64,000 nt of DNA from Planctomycetota bacterium (GTDB taxonomy: Bacteria; Planctomycetota; Planctomycetia; Pirellulales; Lacipirellulaceae). Location: assembly GCA_013152205.1 (NCBI GenBank), contig JAADGV010000076.1, forward strand, positions 30,950 through 94,949, written 5' to 3'. How positions within the stretch are numbered: the first letter of the stretch is position 1; every line of letters starts with the position of its first letter. Below, piece after piece: positions 34,380-44,772 of this stretch. The notes below the pieces were generated by a model. That model saw only the letters and a program-made list of their open reading frames with translations. It was not told the DNA's origin and ran no database searches. The translations under genes were made by a program, and so were the position numbers.

Positions 34380-36617
34380 TTATTCATCCAAAAGACGACG
34401 AAGTTTATCGCGGCGTTGCTGCTTGGTTTTCTCCTGCAACTGTTTCTGCTCGTCTACGATTCCACGCAACAACTCTACCAATTCATTGTAACTTTCCAAT
34501 TCCAACATGCGGTCGAGCACTTCTTTCATTGCCTCCGAAACTACCTCGGCCTGCGACACCGATGCTACTAGTCTACCTTGCTGATCTTCTGCCGACTTGA
34601 AAGCACTTTGAAGCTCACTGAGCCGTTCTTCTAGTATCGGCATCATCGTCCCGCTGATTTCGTGCAATGGTTCAGAGATTCCTTGTTCTAGCCGCTGCTT
34701 GAGTTCCTCGGTATCTACCCGATTATTTATCAATTCGGCAACGATTGCATCGAAACCGTCAGCTACGCCCACGGTTTCGTAGGCCAACTGCGTAACATTC
34801 TGCAACGCACCGGCGATTCGCAGCCGGTCGCGATCGTGGCGGCGGCTTAGCTCCTCTTCGTCGATGGGTTTGTCGTCGTCGGTGGTGGATGGCGTCGCCT
34901 CGATCCGTCCCAGCAAATCGCTGGTGCTAACCATCTTTTCGTAGATGGCCTCGAATCGTTGCCGTAGGGCCAGTTCACGTTTCTCGAGCAGCGCCCGTAG
35001 TTCGGAATTTGTCACCACATCGAGCAAAAACCGCTGACTCGAACCGACGTGGGGCTGATCTTGCAAATCATACGCATCTCGTGCCTTGACGGAGAGTGTC
35101 AATTGTTGCCCTGGCTGCAAATCGACTAATCGTCGCTTGGTTTCTGCGTCGGTCTCAGCCAAATCAAGTTTCCCCAGCTCCGACAGTTCGCGTCTTCCTC
35201 TGAGTTGCATAGAAATCGTGCGTTGCTCAGGCGGGTTTTTATCAAGTTGATACTCAAACCAGATCTCTTCCAACCCATACTCATCAGTGACTTGCCCTGC
35301 AAACGGAATCGTCGCCTGCGGAGTAACCGCCGATCCGATGCCACGAAGTTGAACCGAGATATCTGGCGGTTCATCAGCCACAACCGAAATCACAACGCGA
35401 TAAGGCTCACGGTTTTTAATACCATCGACATCGTGCATGGTAATGAGAAACACCCGATCTTCGTCGCCCGCCTCGAACTCAAAATTCACCTGCTGGCTGT
35501 TTTCCTCGGCGATCGCTGCCTGCACGTTTTCTTGTTGAGAAGGATCGTAGACTCGCACTTCCTGCAATGGTTTGTTTGCCGCAAATCGGAACATGCCATG
35601 CGTACCCTCGGGGATTTCAGCCCGACCACTGACCGAAATAGTCTGCGGCGGGCGTTGCAGGTAGGTTGGAAACTCACAGTCAATCGACATCTGCTCGATT
35701 TGAGAACGCTCAACAACTCGCAGCTGGAGGTCATAAATACGGTCGTCGTCGCCGATCAGATCGAAACGTAAATCAGAAACCACATTTTTGAACGTGTAGC
35801 GAAACCGCTGCGAGTCGTCTCGACCGGCCAACGCCACGCCGATCTTGGTCATGGTGTCGCGACCCCGACGGCCATCTTCCAGACGATAGCGTATCTCGAC
35901 ACTTGCAGGCGAAACATGGCCATCTTCGATCGAGGCCGCTACTTGCAATTCGTAATCGTCGTCGCGGGCAACTTTTACTACACGTTGCCCATCGATTTGC
36001 CGAAAACCATCAACGCTTAGCTGGACACGCCGGGGCCAGGGGGATTCGCTAAGGCGAATTCGCTGGAGCCAAAAACCGTAAGCCTCCGCTTGGAAAACGG
36101 AAAAACCGACGATCGAGGCGACGAGCAGCGAGGCCGAAACCAATTTCCAATACAGCGGCCGAAAATTGAAAATGCGGGAAAGCTGCACCTGCGGCATGGC
36201 TGCAGCAGCTTCCAGGCTAGTATGCCGAAGCATAGTCTGATGCCCGTCTGCCGGCGACTGGCCTTGCGTCGCAGCTTCAACGGTGGTGACCAGACTTTCT
36301 TTCAGCGTGGGGTACGTTCGCTCGAGCAATAAAGCCAAGCTAGTGTTGGGTAGAGGGCGAAAGATTCGGACAAGTAAATAATTCGCAAGCACGTAAAGAG
36401 CAGCCCCCAACACAAGCACCCATTGAGCAACTCGCCAAGCAGGCGCAGGCTCGAAGAGCCAATCGATGGCTAGCCCAAGCCAAAACACAACGCCAAACAC
36501 CAGCACCAATGCCGCAAACCCTTCGAGCAAAAGGTAAACACGCACCAGCCAACGCAGCCGCGAGACTTTGCGGCTAACCGGTTTGGGCATCGGCAGTGGT
36601 AGCGAAGCAGTGGACAC
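34380..36617 (-). CDS. DUF4175-like inner-membrane protein
   Basis: A 745-residue protein. Two hydrophobic helices at about 28-52 and 63-85 and a third at about 155-175 anchor it; the rest (about 180-560) is a beta-rich periplasmic domain, followed by helical coils to the C-terminus (SELRALLEKRELALRQRFEA). The arrangement matches DUF4175-type proteins, which occur in MoxR/BatA gene clusters; these are sometimes misnamed polyketide synthase in planctomycetes. I find no enzyme motif. It lies 42 bp after the VWA gene and overlaps the possible longer start of the coiled-coil gene. Confidence 0.65.
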   Translation of the reverse strand: MSTASLPLPMPKPVSRKVSRLRWLVRVYLLLEGFAALVLVFGVVFWLGLAIDWLFEPAPAWRVAQWVLVLGAALYVLANYLLVRIFRPLPNTSLALLLERTYPTLKESLVTTVEAATQGQSPADGHQTMLRHTSLEAAAAMPQVQLSRIFNFRPLYWKLVSASLLVASIVGFSVFQAEAYGFWLQRIRLSESPWPRRVQLSVDGFRQIDGQRVVKVARDDDYELQVAASIEDGHVSPASVEIRYRLEDGRRGRDTMTKIGVALAGRDDSQRFRYTFKNVVSDLRFDLIGDDDRIYDLQLRVVERSQIEQMSIDCEFPTYLQRPPQTISVSGRAEIPEGTHGMFRFAANKPLQEVRVYDPSQQENVQAAIAEENSQQVNFEFEAGDEDRVFLITMHDVDGIKNREPYRVVISVVADEPPDISVQLRGIGSAVTPQATIPFAGQVTDEYGLEEIWFEYQLDKNPPEQRTISMQLRGRRELSELGKLDLAETDAETKRRLVDLQPGQQLTLSVKARDAYDLQDQPHVGSSQRFLLDVVTNSELRALLEKRELALRQRFEAIYEKMVSTSDLLGRIEATPSTTDDDKPIDEEELSRRHDRDRLRIAGALQNVTQLAYETVGVADGFDAIVAELINNRVDTEELKQRLEQGISEPLHEISGTMMPILEERLSELQSAFKSAEDQQGRLVASVSQAEVVSEAMKEVLDRMLELESYNELVELLRGIVDEQKQLQEKTKQQRRDKLRRLLDE

Positions 36618-36659
36618 CGTTGAAATATTCTCTCTACAAAAAAAACGTTCGTTTGAAAA

Positions 36660-39161
36660 TTATGCTAGTTTCATCAAACGCCGAAGCAACCATTCAAGGC
36701 ACAGTGCCCCACCGATAATAGCCAGCAACATTCGATTGAGTTGCTCTGCAAAAACTTGGTCGGGGGCACCACGCAGGATTTTCTCCTCAGCGCGGCTTTC
36801 TATTTTTTGAGCCACCGGCGGTAGCGAACCACTGCCTTCGGCTGCTGCCGTCAGCGAGGTGTAGTATAAACCTCCCGTCTGCGTGGCAATGGCTGCTAAC
36901 AGCGGTTCGTTGCGGCGAGTTTGCTCGAATTCTAAATCGGGGACATAAACTTGAATACGTTTGACCAACTGATCGTCGATCGCGTCAGGGACTGCCAGTT
37001 CAACTCGATAGGCCCCCTGTTGTCTGACGTTAAATTGGCCGACAAAGTTCCCGGGGCGATTCCCGTCTGCATTCATCAAGAGGTTTCGCCCTTCACCTCG
37101 GGGGCTAATAATTCGAGCCGTAACACGTTCGGCTTGAAGCGGCTCGCGGCTGGCGGAAGTTAGTTGGGCACGAACCACAACGTCGTCACCGACCGTGTAG
37201 CGATCTCGCTCGACCAACAAGCTACCTCGCGACGAGCCACGCAAGAGCCGACCTTGGCTGACGTGGCGTATCAGCCGTGTGTAGAGGATTTCAAAATAAC
37301 TAGTATCCACGCTCCTCAGCCGCCAAAGTTCGCCACTCCCCATGTAGAACACTCGCCCTCCGCCATAAAAATGCTCGGCCAAGTAGACCGGCCGATCTAC
37401 CGAAATACCCGCATCGGGGTCGCTATAACGCCCCAAGACGCGAGCCCCCGGCTTGGGGCCTTTTACGGCGTAGCAACCAAAGATCCCCGCAAACCGCGAC
37501 CACAACGAACGACTTTCGGCAGCCGAATCGGCGAGCCAAAGAAAGTCGGACTCTTCGCCTTCTCGCGAAAATTCGATGGGCCAAGGGACTTTCGATCCGT
37601 AGAGCCCATCGTCGAGAAGCGTTAGTCGACGTTGAAATTCCACCGGGTAGAGTGCGCGAATTTTTGCAAGCTCAGGATTTTGTACCCAACTTGAAGTGTG
37701 AATCGGTCCTGCGACAACGATCAAGCCCCCCGACTCTTCAGCTACCCAAGACTCTAGCAAGTCGGCCTGCTGGGCGTCGAGTAAAGCCCAATTGGGATCG
37801 AAAGCCACAATGCAATCGTAAGGATAAAGCTCCTCTTTCGTGCGAGGGAACTCTGTCAGCAGACTGTCGGCACCTTGCGAAATGCCGGGCAAAGCGTTCT
37901 GCAACAAGACGTCGACCGTCGTGTAGCGATCGCGCCGAAGTTGATCACGCAGGAAGCGATAATCGCGAGTAGCCCCACTAGCCACAAGTAGCACTCGCGT
38001 TTTTGTTTCGACAACTTCGACTTCCACCTGACGACGATTATCGTCAGGATACTGATCGTCGGCTGAGACAGCGATACGGAGTTCGACCGTCAAGCGGCCA
38101 ATTTCTGCCGGTTCGATTTCAAACTGCAACGGAATGGTCTGCCGAGCCTCGTCGAAAGTCACTCGCTGTTGCCCCACGGGAGTAGCAACCGCACCATCGG
38201 CTTCGGTCGACTTCAGCAGCAGCTCGACATCGACCGAGCGTCCGGCAAAGTCTTCGCCCTGAATCAATGCCCGAACCGTCGCATGATCTTTCGGAAAAAG
38301 GCGTGCAGGCGCACTGAGTTCTAGCACCCGCACGTTTCGACGTGGTTGCGAGGAGCCGACTCCAACAGAAAAAATGGGAACGTCAAACTCCTGCGAGGCT
38401 TCGATCAAAGAGAGCGGGTCGATACCAATATTCTGTCCGCCATCGGAAACAAGGATGATTCCGGCCAGCGGCTTGCTACTTGGCTGAAGAGCTTCTTTCA
38501 ACGCATCGCCCAAACGTGTCTCGATGCCCCGAGGTTGTAGCTGTTGTTGCCAATCGTCGATTGGCGCGGCGGACGGTTCTGGCGACTCCGCAGAGTCTAA
38601 TTCGACAACATTCGCAGTTTTTTGCTCTTCCTCGCCGCGCCGAGGCCAAGTTTTTAGCCGCTTAACTTGCAGGTCGAAACCCAACAACGAAACATCATTT
38701 CTCTGCTGCAAGGTCTCGATCATCGACGATTCAGCCAACATCTTCGAGACCGCCTCGCCTCGGGTGGTTTTCGTGTTGTCCGTGCCGTCAGGCTCATCTT
38801 CGACCGACATGCTTTGGCTGGTGTCGATGAGTAGCAAGACCTCAGAGTCGGTAACAATCTGCTGGTCGACACGTTTTTCTAGCCCCAAAAAGAAGAGTAC
38901 CGCTCCGGCCAGCGCTACAAGCCGTAAACCTGGCAGCAGCCCACGGAGCAGCATGGGCAGGGGACTTTGCTCGCGGCGATATAGGGCCAATACATAGACA
39001 ACGACAGCAACGAGTAGGGCGACCAGACATCCCCAAAACAATCGCGGATCGTCGAAGTGTGCCAACCGGCGCAACTCATACGTCACCAACTCGCGCACGC
39101 TTCCCCCCCCAGGTGCCGTGACGGCAAGTAAAACGTCAAGTTTTGGCCACAAGGAAATCAT
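36660..39161 (-). CDS. Membrane protein with VWA domain and GATase1-like region
   Basis: An 833-residue protein. Two hydrophobic helices (about 42-61 and 80-95) precede a von Willebrand factor A domain with the metal-site motif DTSQSMS at 113-119, a later region ILVSDGGQNIGIDPLSLIE, and then a long region including DCIVAFDPNWALLDAQQADLL, typical of glutamine-amidotransferase-like membrane proteins of this cluster, without an evident Cys-His pair. A further hydrophobic helix lies at the C-terminus. VWA domains bind protein partners through a metal ion. It starts 6 nt after the BatA-like gene ends, implying coupled expression. Confidence 0.8.
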   Translation of the reverse strand: MISLWPKLDVLLAVTAPGGGSVRELVTYELRRLAHFDDPRLFWGCLVALLVAVVVYVLALYRREQSPLPMLLRGLLPGLRLVALAGAVLFFLGLEKRVDQQIVTDSEVLLLIDTSQSMSVEDEPDGTDNTKTTRGEAVSKMLAESSMIETLQQRNDVSLLGFDLQVKRLKTWPRRGEEEQKTANVVELDSAESPEPSAAPIDDWQQQLQPRGIETRLGDALKEALQPSSKPLAGIILVSDGGQNIGIDPLSLIEASQEFDVPIFSVGVGSSQPRRNVRVLELSAPARLFPKDHATVRALIQGEDFAGRSVDVELLLKSTEADGAVATPVGQQRVTFDEARQTIPLQFEIEPAEIGRLTVELRIAVSADDQYPDDNRRQVEVEVVETKTRVLLVASGATRDYRFLRDQLRRDRYTTVDVLLQNALPGISQGADSLLTEFPRTKEELYPYDCIVAFDPNWALLDAQQADLLESWVAEESGGLIVVAGPIHTSSWVQNPELAKIRALYPVEFQRRLTLLDDGLYGSKVPWPIEFSREGEESDFLWLADSAAESRSLWSRFAGIFGCYAVKGPKPGARVLGRYSDPDAGISVDRPVYLAEHFYGGGRVFYMGSGELWRLRSVDTSYFEILYTRLIRHVSQGRLLRGSSRGSLLVERDRYTVGDDVVVRAQLTSASREPLQAERVTARIISPRGEGRNLLMNADGNRPGNFVGQFNVRQQGAYRVELAVPDAIDDQLVKRIQVYVPDLEFEQTRRNEPLLAAIATQTGGLYYTSLTAAAEGSGSLPPVAQKIESRAEEKILRGAPDQVFAEQLNRMLLAIIGGALCLEWLLRRLMKLA

Positions 39162-39167
39162 AGACGA

Positions 39168-41384
39168 TTAGTTTGAATTTTTCGTATGGTAGCTGGCACT
39201 GTAGGCAAGCCATTGCTCGACCAACAGAATTGCCAATAACAAGTACAGCATCGTATCGCTGAGTCGAAAACCGGCGAGCTGATCGTTGCCGGCGGTCATT
39301 TGCGAGGAGAGCGAAAATTCGTAATCGATGCCTTTGAGTCGCTGCGATAAGCCCTCGCGATCGAAATAGTGTAGATCGCCTTCTCCCGCAGCAACATTCA
39401 CAGCCATCAGACGTCGTTCAAGATCGCCTTCGCGCGGTTGAAGATCGAATTGCCAAACACCACTCACGTCGCTGCGACCGGCATCCACCAGATACTTGCC
39501 CTCCTCGGCCTGAGGCGTCAAGACGGTCTCTTCGCCTTCGTGCGTGCGCGGCATCCGCACTCGAACTTCTGGCTCGTAATCGATCTCCGCCAATTCAAGA
39601 TGGAGGTCTTCCCCCACGGCGCGAGATTCAAATTGGCGTCGCGAAGCTGAAAGGTAGCCAATCAACTCGTTGGCGTAGACCGGAAACACCGGATTCAGAC
39701 ACCAGTTGCTCCAACTACCAAGTTCGGTTGGTTTGGCCGATAGTTTGACATATTGCGTGACAACTCGCCCGGCGCCGAATTTCTTTTCGATGACAAACGG
39801 AGCCCTATTCTGTAAATTCGCCAAGACGCGTGTTTCGCCACTCTCCGGAAGCTGCCAACCCGACTCAATGGCATAATAAAAATTGACCTTGGCAACCGAA
39901 AGAAAACTATTTCGCTGACCCTCGAAAACGCGAAATATGGGATGGGCAGAAATCGTGATATCGGGCGTCGCGTTGTCGCCATCACTAAGCATTTGAGTTG
40001 GCACATCAAGCGGCGCTGGCAGCAAGCCGTGGCCATCGCGATAAAGTCGTTCGTTGTAAAACGGTTTTTGCACACCTGGGCCTAAAAATATTCCAAGCCC
40101 ACCGCCTTGCTCCACATAGTCTTCCAAGGCCGTTACCTCGGTTTCATCGAGACGAGAGACATCAAGCAAACAGATCGCAGCAAAGTCGCTGAGTCGCTCG
40201 TGTTGGCGAAGAAAACTTAGACGCTCTACCTGAGGGCTCCAGCCAGGCTTACTCGAGCCTCCAGGGTTCAAGGCAGTCCGTAAATAAAACCCGTCATCCC
40301 CCGTCCGAGAGCCATCGATCAAGAGCACGGGAAAGTCGCCCGGCACTTGGCAGGCGAAATAGTGGACGTTGTCGGTCTCGACCGCATCGCTATCTAGCGA
40401 AGCTTGCAACTGATGTGCGCCGGCTGTTGTAAATGTTACGCGAAGACGTCGAGTAATCTCTTCGCCCGGCGCGATTTCATCGAACTTAACCGCTGGGAGC
40501 TTGTGGCCATCCTGCGTAACACTGGCGGTCACCGCCACCGCAGGTGCATCACCGTAATTGGCAATACTCAATTGAAACCACGTTTCAACGCCCGCGGCTC
40601 GAATTCCAGATTCGGGTTCAAGCTGCGTAATTGCCAAGTTCGGCCGTAACTGTTTGACACATTGAACGAGGTGCAGTTGGGCTGACTGGTCGCGTAATTC
40701 ACCCAACGATTGGCGGATCTGTTGGCTGTCGTCCCACTGTCGGCTGCGGAAATCTGAAATTAGGTAGACGATTCGCGACTCGCCCTCCTCAGGCTCAGGT
40801 AGCCCCAAAGCTGCTTGAATCGCATCGAGTGGCCCTGCATTGCTTTCCGACGGTCTCATTTTGCTAAGACTCGATTGAAGCTGGTCCACTAGATTGCGAT
40901 CGAGCGAGCGCCCTCCGACTTCAAGTTCGGCGCCAGCCGACAAACGCTGCGCTTCTGAAAACCTTAGCAGCGTGAGCTTTTGATCGTCCGCTCTGGCCGA
41001 AGATTGCTGGACAATGAGGTCGACAACACGCTTCGCCTCGTCGAACACCATCGCCTGATCTTGACGGTCAGACATCGAATAGCTGTCGTCCAGTAGCATC
41101 AGATGATGCGTCGTGCCGCTACCCAATAGCCGCCCCCACTGATATTGCAACACCGGCCCAGCCAACATTAGCACCACAAGGGCCACCGCCGCAGTACGAA
41201 GCAGCAAAAGCAGCAGTTGCTTCAGCAAAATCCATTTCTTATTTCGCCGTTGGCTCTCAAGCAAAAAATCCATCGCCGCCCACTCAACACGCCGATGCCT
41301 ACGCAGGTTGATCAAATGGATCAACAGCGGCAAAGCAACCAGCGGTAGTCCAATCGCCAATAGCGATTGAAAAGTGAACGACAC
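39168..41384 (-). CDS. BatA-like aerotolerance/VWA membrane protein
   Basis: A 738-residue protein with an N-terminal BatA domain: LAIGLPLVALPLLIHLINLRR, then EWAAMDFLLESQRRNKKWIL and a second helix (QLLLLLLRTAAVALVVLM). A VWA metal motif LLDDSYSMS follows at about 97-105. The middle is beta-rich, and the C-terminus has a hydrophobic segment (LLLAILLVEQWLAYSAS). BatA/BatB proteins act with MoxR and DUF58 proteins at the inner membrane. The start is GTG. It is 57 bp after the DUF58 gene and 6 bp before the next VWA gene. Confidence 0.85.
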   Translation of the reverse strand: MSFTFQSLLAIGLPLVALPLLIHLINLRRHRRVEWAAMDFLLESQRRNKKWILLKQLLLLLLRTAAVALVVLMLAGPVLQYQWGRLLGSGTTHHLMLLDDSYSMSDRQDQAMVFDEAKRVVDLIVQQSSARADDQKLTLLRFSEAQRLSAGAELEVGGRSLDRNLVDQLQSSLSKMRPSESNAGPLDAIQAALGLPEPEEGESRIVYLISDFRSRQWDDSQQIRQSLGELRDQSAQLHLVQCVKQLRPNLAITQLEPESGIRAAGVETWFQLSIANYGDAPAVAVTASVTQDGHKLPAVKFDEIAPGEEITRRLRVTFTTAGAHQLQASLDSDAVETDNVHYFACQVPGDFPVLLIDGSRTGDDGFYLRTALNPGGSSKPGWSPQVERLSFLRQHERLSDFAAICLLDVSRLDETEVTALEDYVEQGGGLGIFLGPGVQKPFYNERLYRDGHGLLPAPLDVPTQMLSDGDNATPDITISAHPIFRVFEGQRNSFLSVAKVNFYYAIESGWQLPESGETRVLANLQNRAPFVIEKKFGAGRVVTQYVKLSAKPTELGSWSNWCLNPVFPVYANELIGYLSASRRQFESRAVGEDLHLELAEIDYEPEVRVRMPRTHEGEETVLTPQAEEGKYLVDAGRSDVSGVWQFDLQPREGDLERRLMAVNVAAGEGDLHYFDREGLSQRLKGIDYEFSLSSQMTAGNDQLAGFRLSDTMLYLLLAILLVEQWLAYSASYHTKNSN

Positions 41385-41441
41385 GCGATTTCCTCCGATA
41401 ATAAACTGCCACGCAGTTGCAAAATGTTTGGGGATTTATTT

Positions 41442-42347
41442 TTAATGCCTACGGGCATCAGCCACACGATGGCACAAGAATGCTGCCAACGCCGCATCAA
41501 GCGAATCGCTAGTCCGGATTAGGGCGTAGTCGATGGCATCGCGGGCACAACCTCTTCGCAGCTCGGAAAGAAATTTTTCTAACGCGGCCAAGTACCCTTC
41601 GCGCAACGCCCGAGGATTACATTTCATCTGTGTTGGCAGCTCAAGTCCCTCAAACTTGGTCGGACCTTCAAACGGAAAATCCAGTTCGTCGTCGTCCATA
41701 ATGTGCAAAACAAGCACGTCGTGCCCACGCTGCCTTAGCAGACGTAGGCCACGCAGTGTTGATTCTACGTTTCCCAGCAAGTCGGAAACTAAAACCATCA
41801 TGCCGCGCCGGGGGCTTGTTTCTACCACTTCTCGTAAAATGACGCCGGCATCTGTTTTGTTTTGCGGCTCGCTGGCATCCAGCACTTTGACGATCGACTG
41901 CAACTGGTTCTGGCGACTCCGTAAGGGTGTCCTCGCACGAATTTTTTCGTCAAAGGCAATGCAACTCACCGAGTCGTGTTGCTTGAGAAGCAAGTAAGCC
42001 AAACTGGTCGCAACCGTGGCAGCGTATTCATATTTGTTCAGCGGACCATTGCCATACTGCATGCTGGCCGAAACGTCGACCAGCAACGTGCATCGCATGT
42101 TCGTATCTTCTTCAAACTGCTTGACGTAAAGCCGATCTTGCTTGGCCCACACTTTCCAATCGACGTGCCGTAGATCGTCGCCAGGAACATATTGGCGGTG
42201 CTGAAGAAACTCGACTGACTGCCCGAAATAGGGGCTACGGTGCATACCGTTCAATAGCCCTTCGACGATATGCCGAGCGCGCAACTCCAATCGACCTATG
42301 CGTCGAATTGCTTCAGGATGCAAAAATCGCTTGGAATCGGGCGTCAT
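41442..42347 (-). CDS. DUF58 domain protein
   Basis: A 301-residue cytosolic protein. The DUF58 core is clear: [19 protein letters not shown], then [19 protein letters not shown] and the MIDAS-like DVSASM. Such proteins work with MoxR ATPases, presumably as substrate adaptors. Its gene begins 35 nt inside moxR, a large overlap that suggests tight translational coupling. The downstream BatA-like and VWA genes complete the usual MoxR-DUF58-BatA series. Confidence 0.93.
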   Translation of the reverse strand: MTPDSKRFLHPEAIRRIGRLELRARHIVEGLLNGMHRSPYFGQSVEFLQHRQYVPGDDLRHVDWKVWAKQDRLYVKQFEEDTNMRCTLLVDVSASMQYGNGPLNKYEYAATVATSLAYLLLKQHDSVSCIAFDEKIRARTPLRSRQNQLQSIVKVLDASEPQNKTDAGVILREVVETSPRRGMMVLVSDLLGNVESTLRGLRLLRQRGHDVLVLHIMDDDELDFPFEGPTKFEGLELPTQMKCNPRALREGYLAALEKFLSELRRGCARDAIDYALIRTSDSLDAALAAFLCHRVADARRH

Positions 42348-43365
42348 TTGCTAACTCATCCTCCTGTGTCGGCGTGGTCTGAATAAGAGAATCGATAATG
42401 CTGTCGGAGCTGATGCCGTCGCTCTCCGCTGCAAAATTGACCACAATACGATGCCGTAGCACAGGCTTAGCCAACGCTTGAATGTCTTCGATGGTAACGT
42501 GCGTACGTCCCTGCATCAAAGCCCTGGCTTTGGCCCCAACAATCAAGAACTGCACGGCACGAGGGCCAGCTCCCCAAGCCAGTTGCTCGGTGGCAAGTTC
42601 GGGCACGCCTTCTTCGCCAACTCGCGTCTGGCGAACAAGAGAGAGCGTGTAGCGTATCACGTGGTCGCTTACCGGAACCGTGCGGACCAACTCTTGCAGC
42701 TTGAGAATCTCCTCAGGATCAACCGTCGGCACGACCGAGTCGGTGACGAGCGACGTCGTGCGGCGAGCGATTTCAAACTCTTCGCCAAAGCTGGGGTAGG
42801 TAACCAGCACTTTGAACATAAACCGGTCTTGTTGTGCTTCGGGCAGCGGATAAGTGCCTTCCTGCTCGATGGGATTCTGCGTTGCTAGTACAAAAAACGG
42901 ATCGGTAAGCTGATGCCGTACACGACCGACCGTGACTTGCCGTTCTTGCATCGCTTCGAGCAAAGCCGCTTGCGTCTTGGGCGGTGTTCGATTGATCTCG
43001 TCGGCAAGCACAATGTGCGAAAACAAGGGGCCTTCCAAAAAGCGTACTTCTCGCTGCCCTGTCGAACGGTTCTCTTCGATGATATCCGTGCCGGTAATGT
43101 CGGCAGGCATCAGGTCGGGCGTAAACTGAATTCGGCTGAAGGTGAGGTTCAGCGTTCGAGCCAAAGTGCTGATCAACAATGTTTTTGCTAAACCAGGAAC
43201 CCCTTCAAGCATGCAGTGTCCGCGACTAAACAGACTGATTAAAAGCTGATCGATGACATCATCTTGCCCGACAATGACCTGGCGCAGTTGCTCGCGAATG
43301 CCGTCTACGGTCGACGCGAGTCGTGCAATGGTTTCAGCGTCGGCAGTTGCCTCAGAGTTGCTCAT
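42313..43365 (-). CDS. MoxR-family AAA+ ATPase
   Basis: A 350-residue AAA+ ATPase. Walker A is [10 protein letters not shown], Walker B with the next stretch is [20 protein letters not shown], sensor-type sequence is [19 protein letters not shown], and a C-terminal lid has [19 protein letters not shown]. MoxR proteins act as chaperones or metal-insertion machines together with VWA proteins. It heads the DUF58, BatA-like, VWA and DUF4175-like series. The start is the ATG at 43365. A 122-bp fold-back separates it from the squalene-oxidase-repeat gene upstream. Confidence 0.95.
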   Translation of the reverse strand: MSNSEATADAETIARLASTVDGIREQLRQVIVGQDDVIDQLLISLFSRGHCMLEGVPGLAKTLLISTLARTLNLTFSRIQFTPDLMPADITGTDIIEENRSTGQREVRFLEGPLFSHIVLADEINRTPPKTQAALLEAMQERQVTVGRVRHQLTDPFFVLATQNPIEQEGTYPLPEAQQDRFMFKVLVTYPSFGEEFEIARRTTSLVTDSVVPTVDPEEILKLQELVRTVPVSDHVIRYTLSLVRQTRVGEEGVPELATEQLAWGAGPRAVQFLIVGAKARALMQGRTHVTIEDIQALAKPVLRHRIVVNFAAESDGISSDSIIDSLIQTTPTQEDELANDARFQAIFAS

Positions 43366-43440
43366 CCAATTTGTGCCTTGTAGTAATGTTTGGGCGAAAA
43401 GTCTGTATTTGTTTTGGTATTACTCAAAGTGAAAAAATAA

Positions 43441-43560
43441 CCACAGAGCCACGGAGGACACTGAGAAAACAACCGTCCCATCCAATTTGAAGTAGGGTAT
43501 GATTCAGTGTTCTTACTAATTCTAATTCAAAATACTCTGTGTCCCCCGTGACTCCGTGGT
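43441..43560. repeat. Fold-back with CCACAGAGCCACGGAGGACAC arm
   Basis: CCACAGAGCCACGGAGGACACTGAGAAA pairs with ACTCTGTGTCCCCCGTGACTCCGTGG at the other end, with several mismatches. A partial CCACAGAGGACACAGAG word also occurs at 4372-4388. It occupies the gap upstream of moxR. Confidence 0.75.
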
Positions 43561-43574
43561 GAAATTTTGAGGTA

Positions 43575-44669
43575 TCACCGCTGGTAGATAGGCAAACAGG
43601 CCCGTTCTAGTTGCATAATAACGAGATTCAGCGAGGTGGTGTAGACAGGTCCTACATAACCTTGCTTCCACACCGCGACGGTAGTATCGCCAATCTGAAT
43701 TCGTTCTGCCTCACGCAATAGTCGCTGACTGATTTGACGAGAGTAATCCTCCCATTCTTCGCCGCCCTCGCGATACTTCACTTGGGAGTAGTAGAAATGG
43801 GCGTAATGCCAATGGCCAAAACTATCGCGGTTGTTTGGTTTTAGTTGTTGTTTGCAATACTCCATCATCTTGGGGACAAAATTATCATCATATTCCCCAG
43901 CATTGTAGAGACTGGCAATCGCAGCCGCGGTAATCGCTGGGCGGCTGCCGCCTCCCTTCGAGCTGTACTGAACTCCACCATCTGAGTGCGTGCATTTGTG
44001 AATATAGCCGACCGCTTTGTCAATAATTTCTTTGGGCACCGGAATTCCAGCATTACGACATCCACGCAGCCCTTGTACCTGGGTAATGGTTGTCGAACCT
44101 TCGTCAAAGCCATTGCCATCTTTTGCACTTACATAGCCCCAGCCACCAGCCCGCGTTTGTGCGCGACCCGTGAACTCGACCGCCTTGGCAAGCACATGCG
44201 TCAAATCTTGCCGGCGGTCGAAATCTTCTTCCTCCCCAATCACTTGAGAAAGAAAAAGCATGGCAAATCCATGGCCGTAGGTATAACGCTCGTCGTCCTG
44301 ATCGCCGATCAAACCGTTATTCCGACTACGGCGAGTGAGGAAATCAACCGCTCGACGAATATTCTCGGCATACCGACCCTGAGTGGTAGTCGACCCCTCG
44401 CACAACAGCGCTAAACCGGCAAGCGAAGTCATGGCCGTAGGGTAACGGCCCTGCGCAGTCCAGTGGCCGGCCTTGTGTTGCTGATAGGCCAACCACTCCA
44501 ACCCCTGAGAAACCGTTTCTTCCGTCTGAGCATCGATCGCAGCCCATGACACCCCGCCCCCTGTGCTAACAACCACCAAGGCCATAGCAACAGACAACCA
44601 CCGAACAAACGAGGTGCTGATTAAACAGATATTGTTGGAGGATGTTTTTTTCACAATTGGTATTCGCAA
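43575..44669 (-). CDS. Exported squalene-oxidase/prenyltransferase-repeat protein
   Basis: A 364-residue protein with a signal-type N-terminus (LSVAMALVVVSTGGGVSWA). The rest is an alpha/alpha toroid: repeats such as GLEWLAYQQHKAGHWTAQG, AVEFTGRAQTRAGGWGYVS and GYIHKCTHSDGGVQYSS, with the repeated Q..GGW-type QW motifs of terpenoid cyclases. It lacks an acidic DXDD or DDXXD catalytic motif that I can see, so it is probably a binding scaffold and not a cyclase. The start is uncertain: the TTG at 44669 is listed; a GTG at 44654 gives a shorter, neater signal peptide. It precedes moxR. Confidence 0.78.
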   Translation of the reverse strand: MRIPIVKKTSSNNICLISTSFVRWLSVAMALVVVSTGGGVSWAAIDAQTEETVSQGLEWLAYQQHKAGHWTAQGRYPTAMTSLAGLALLCEGSTTTQGRYAENIRRAVDFLTRRSRNNGLIGDQDDERYTYGHGFAMLFLSQVIGEEEDFDRRQDLTHVLAKAVEFTGRAQTRAGGWGYVSAKDGNGFDEGSTTITQVQGLRGCRNAGIPVPKEIIDKAVGYIHKCTHSDGGVQYSSKGGGSRPAITAAAIASLYNAGEYDDNFVPKMMEYCKQQLKPNNRDSFGHWHYAHFYYSQVKYREGGEEWEDYSRQISQRLLREAERIQIGDTTVAVWKQGYVGPVYTTSLNLVIMQLERACLPIYQR

Positions 44670-44772
44670 ATGGCTAAGGCCAATGTATCAGCGTGTGTTT
44701 GATTTATATCGCGTTGCTTGCAAAAAGAAAACTTCGGCAGGCAACAACTCCAAAGGAATGGCGCAGGGATCA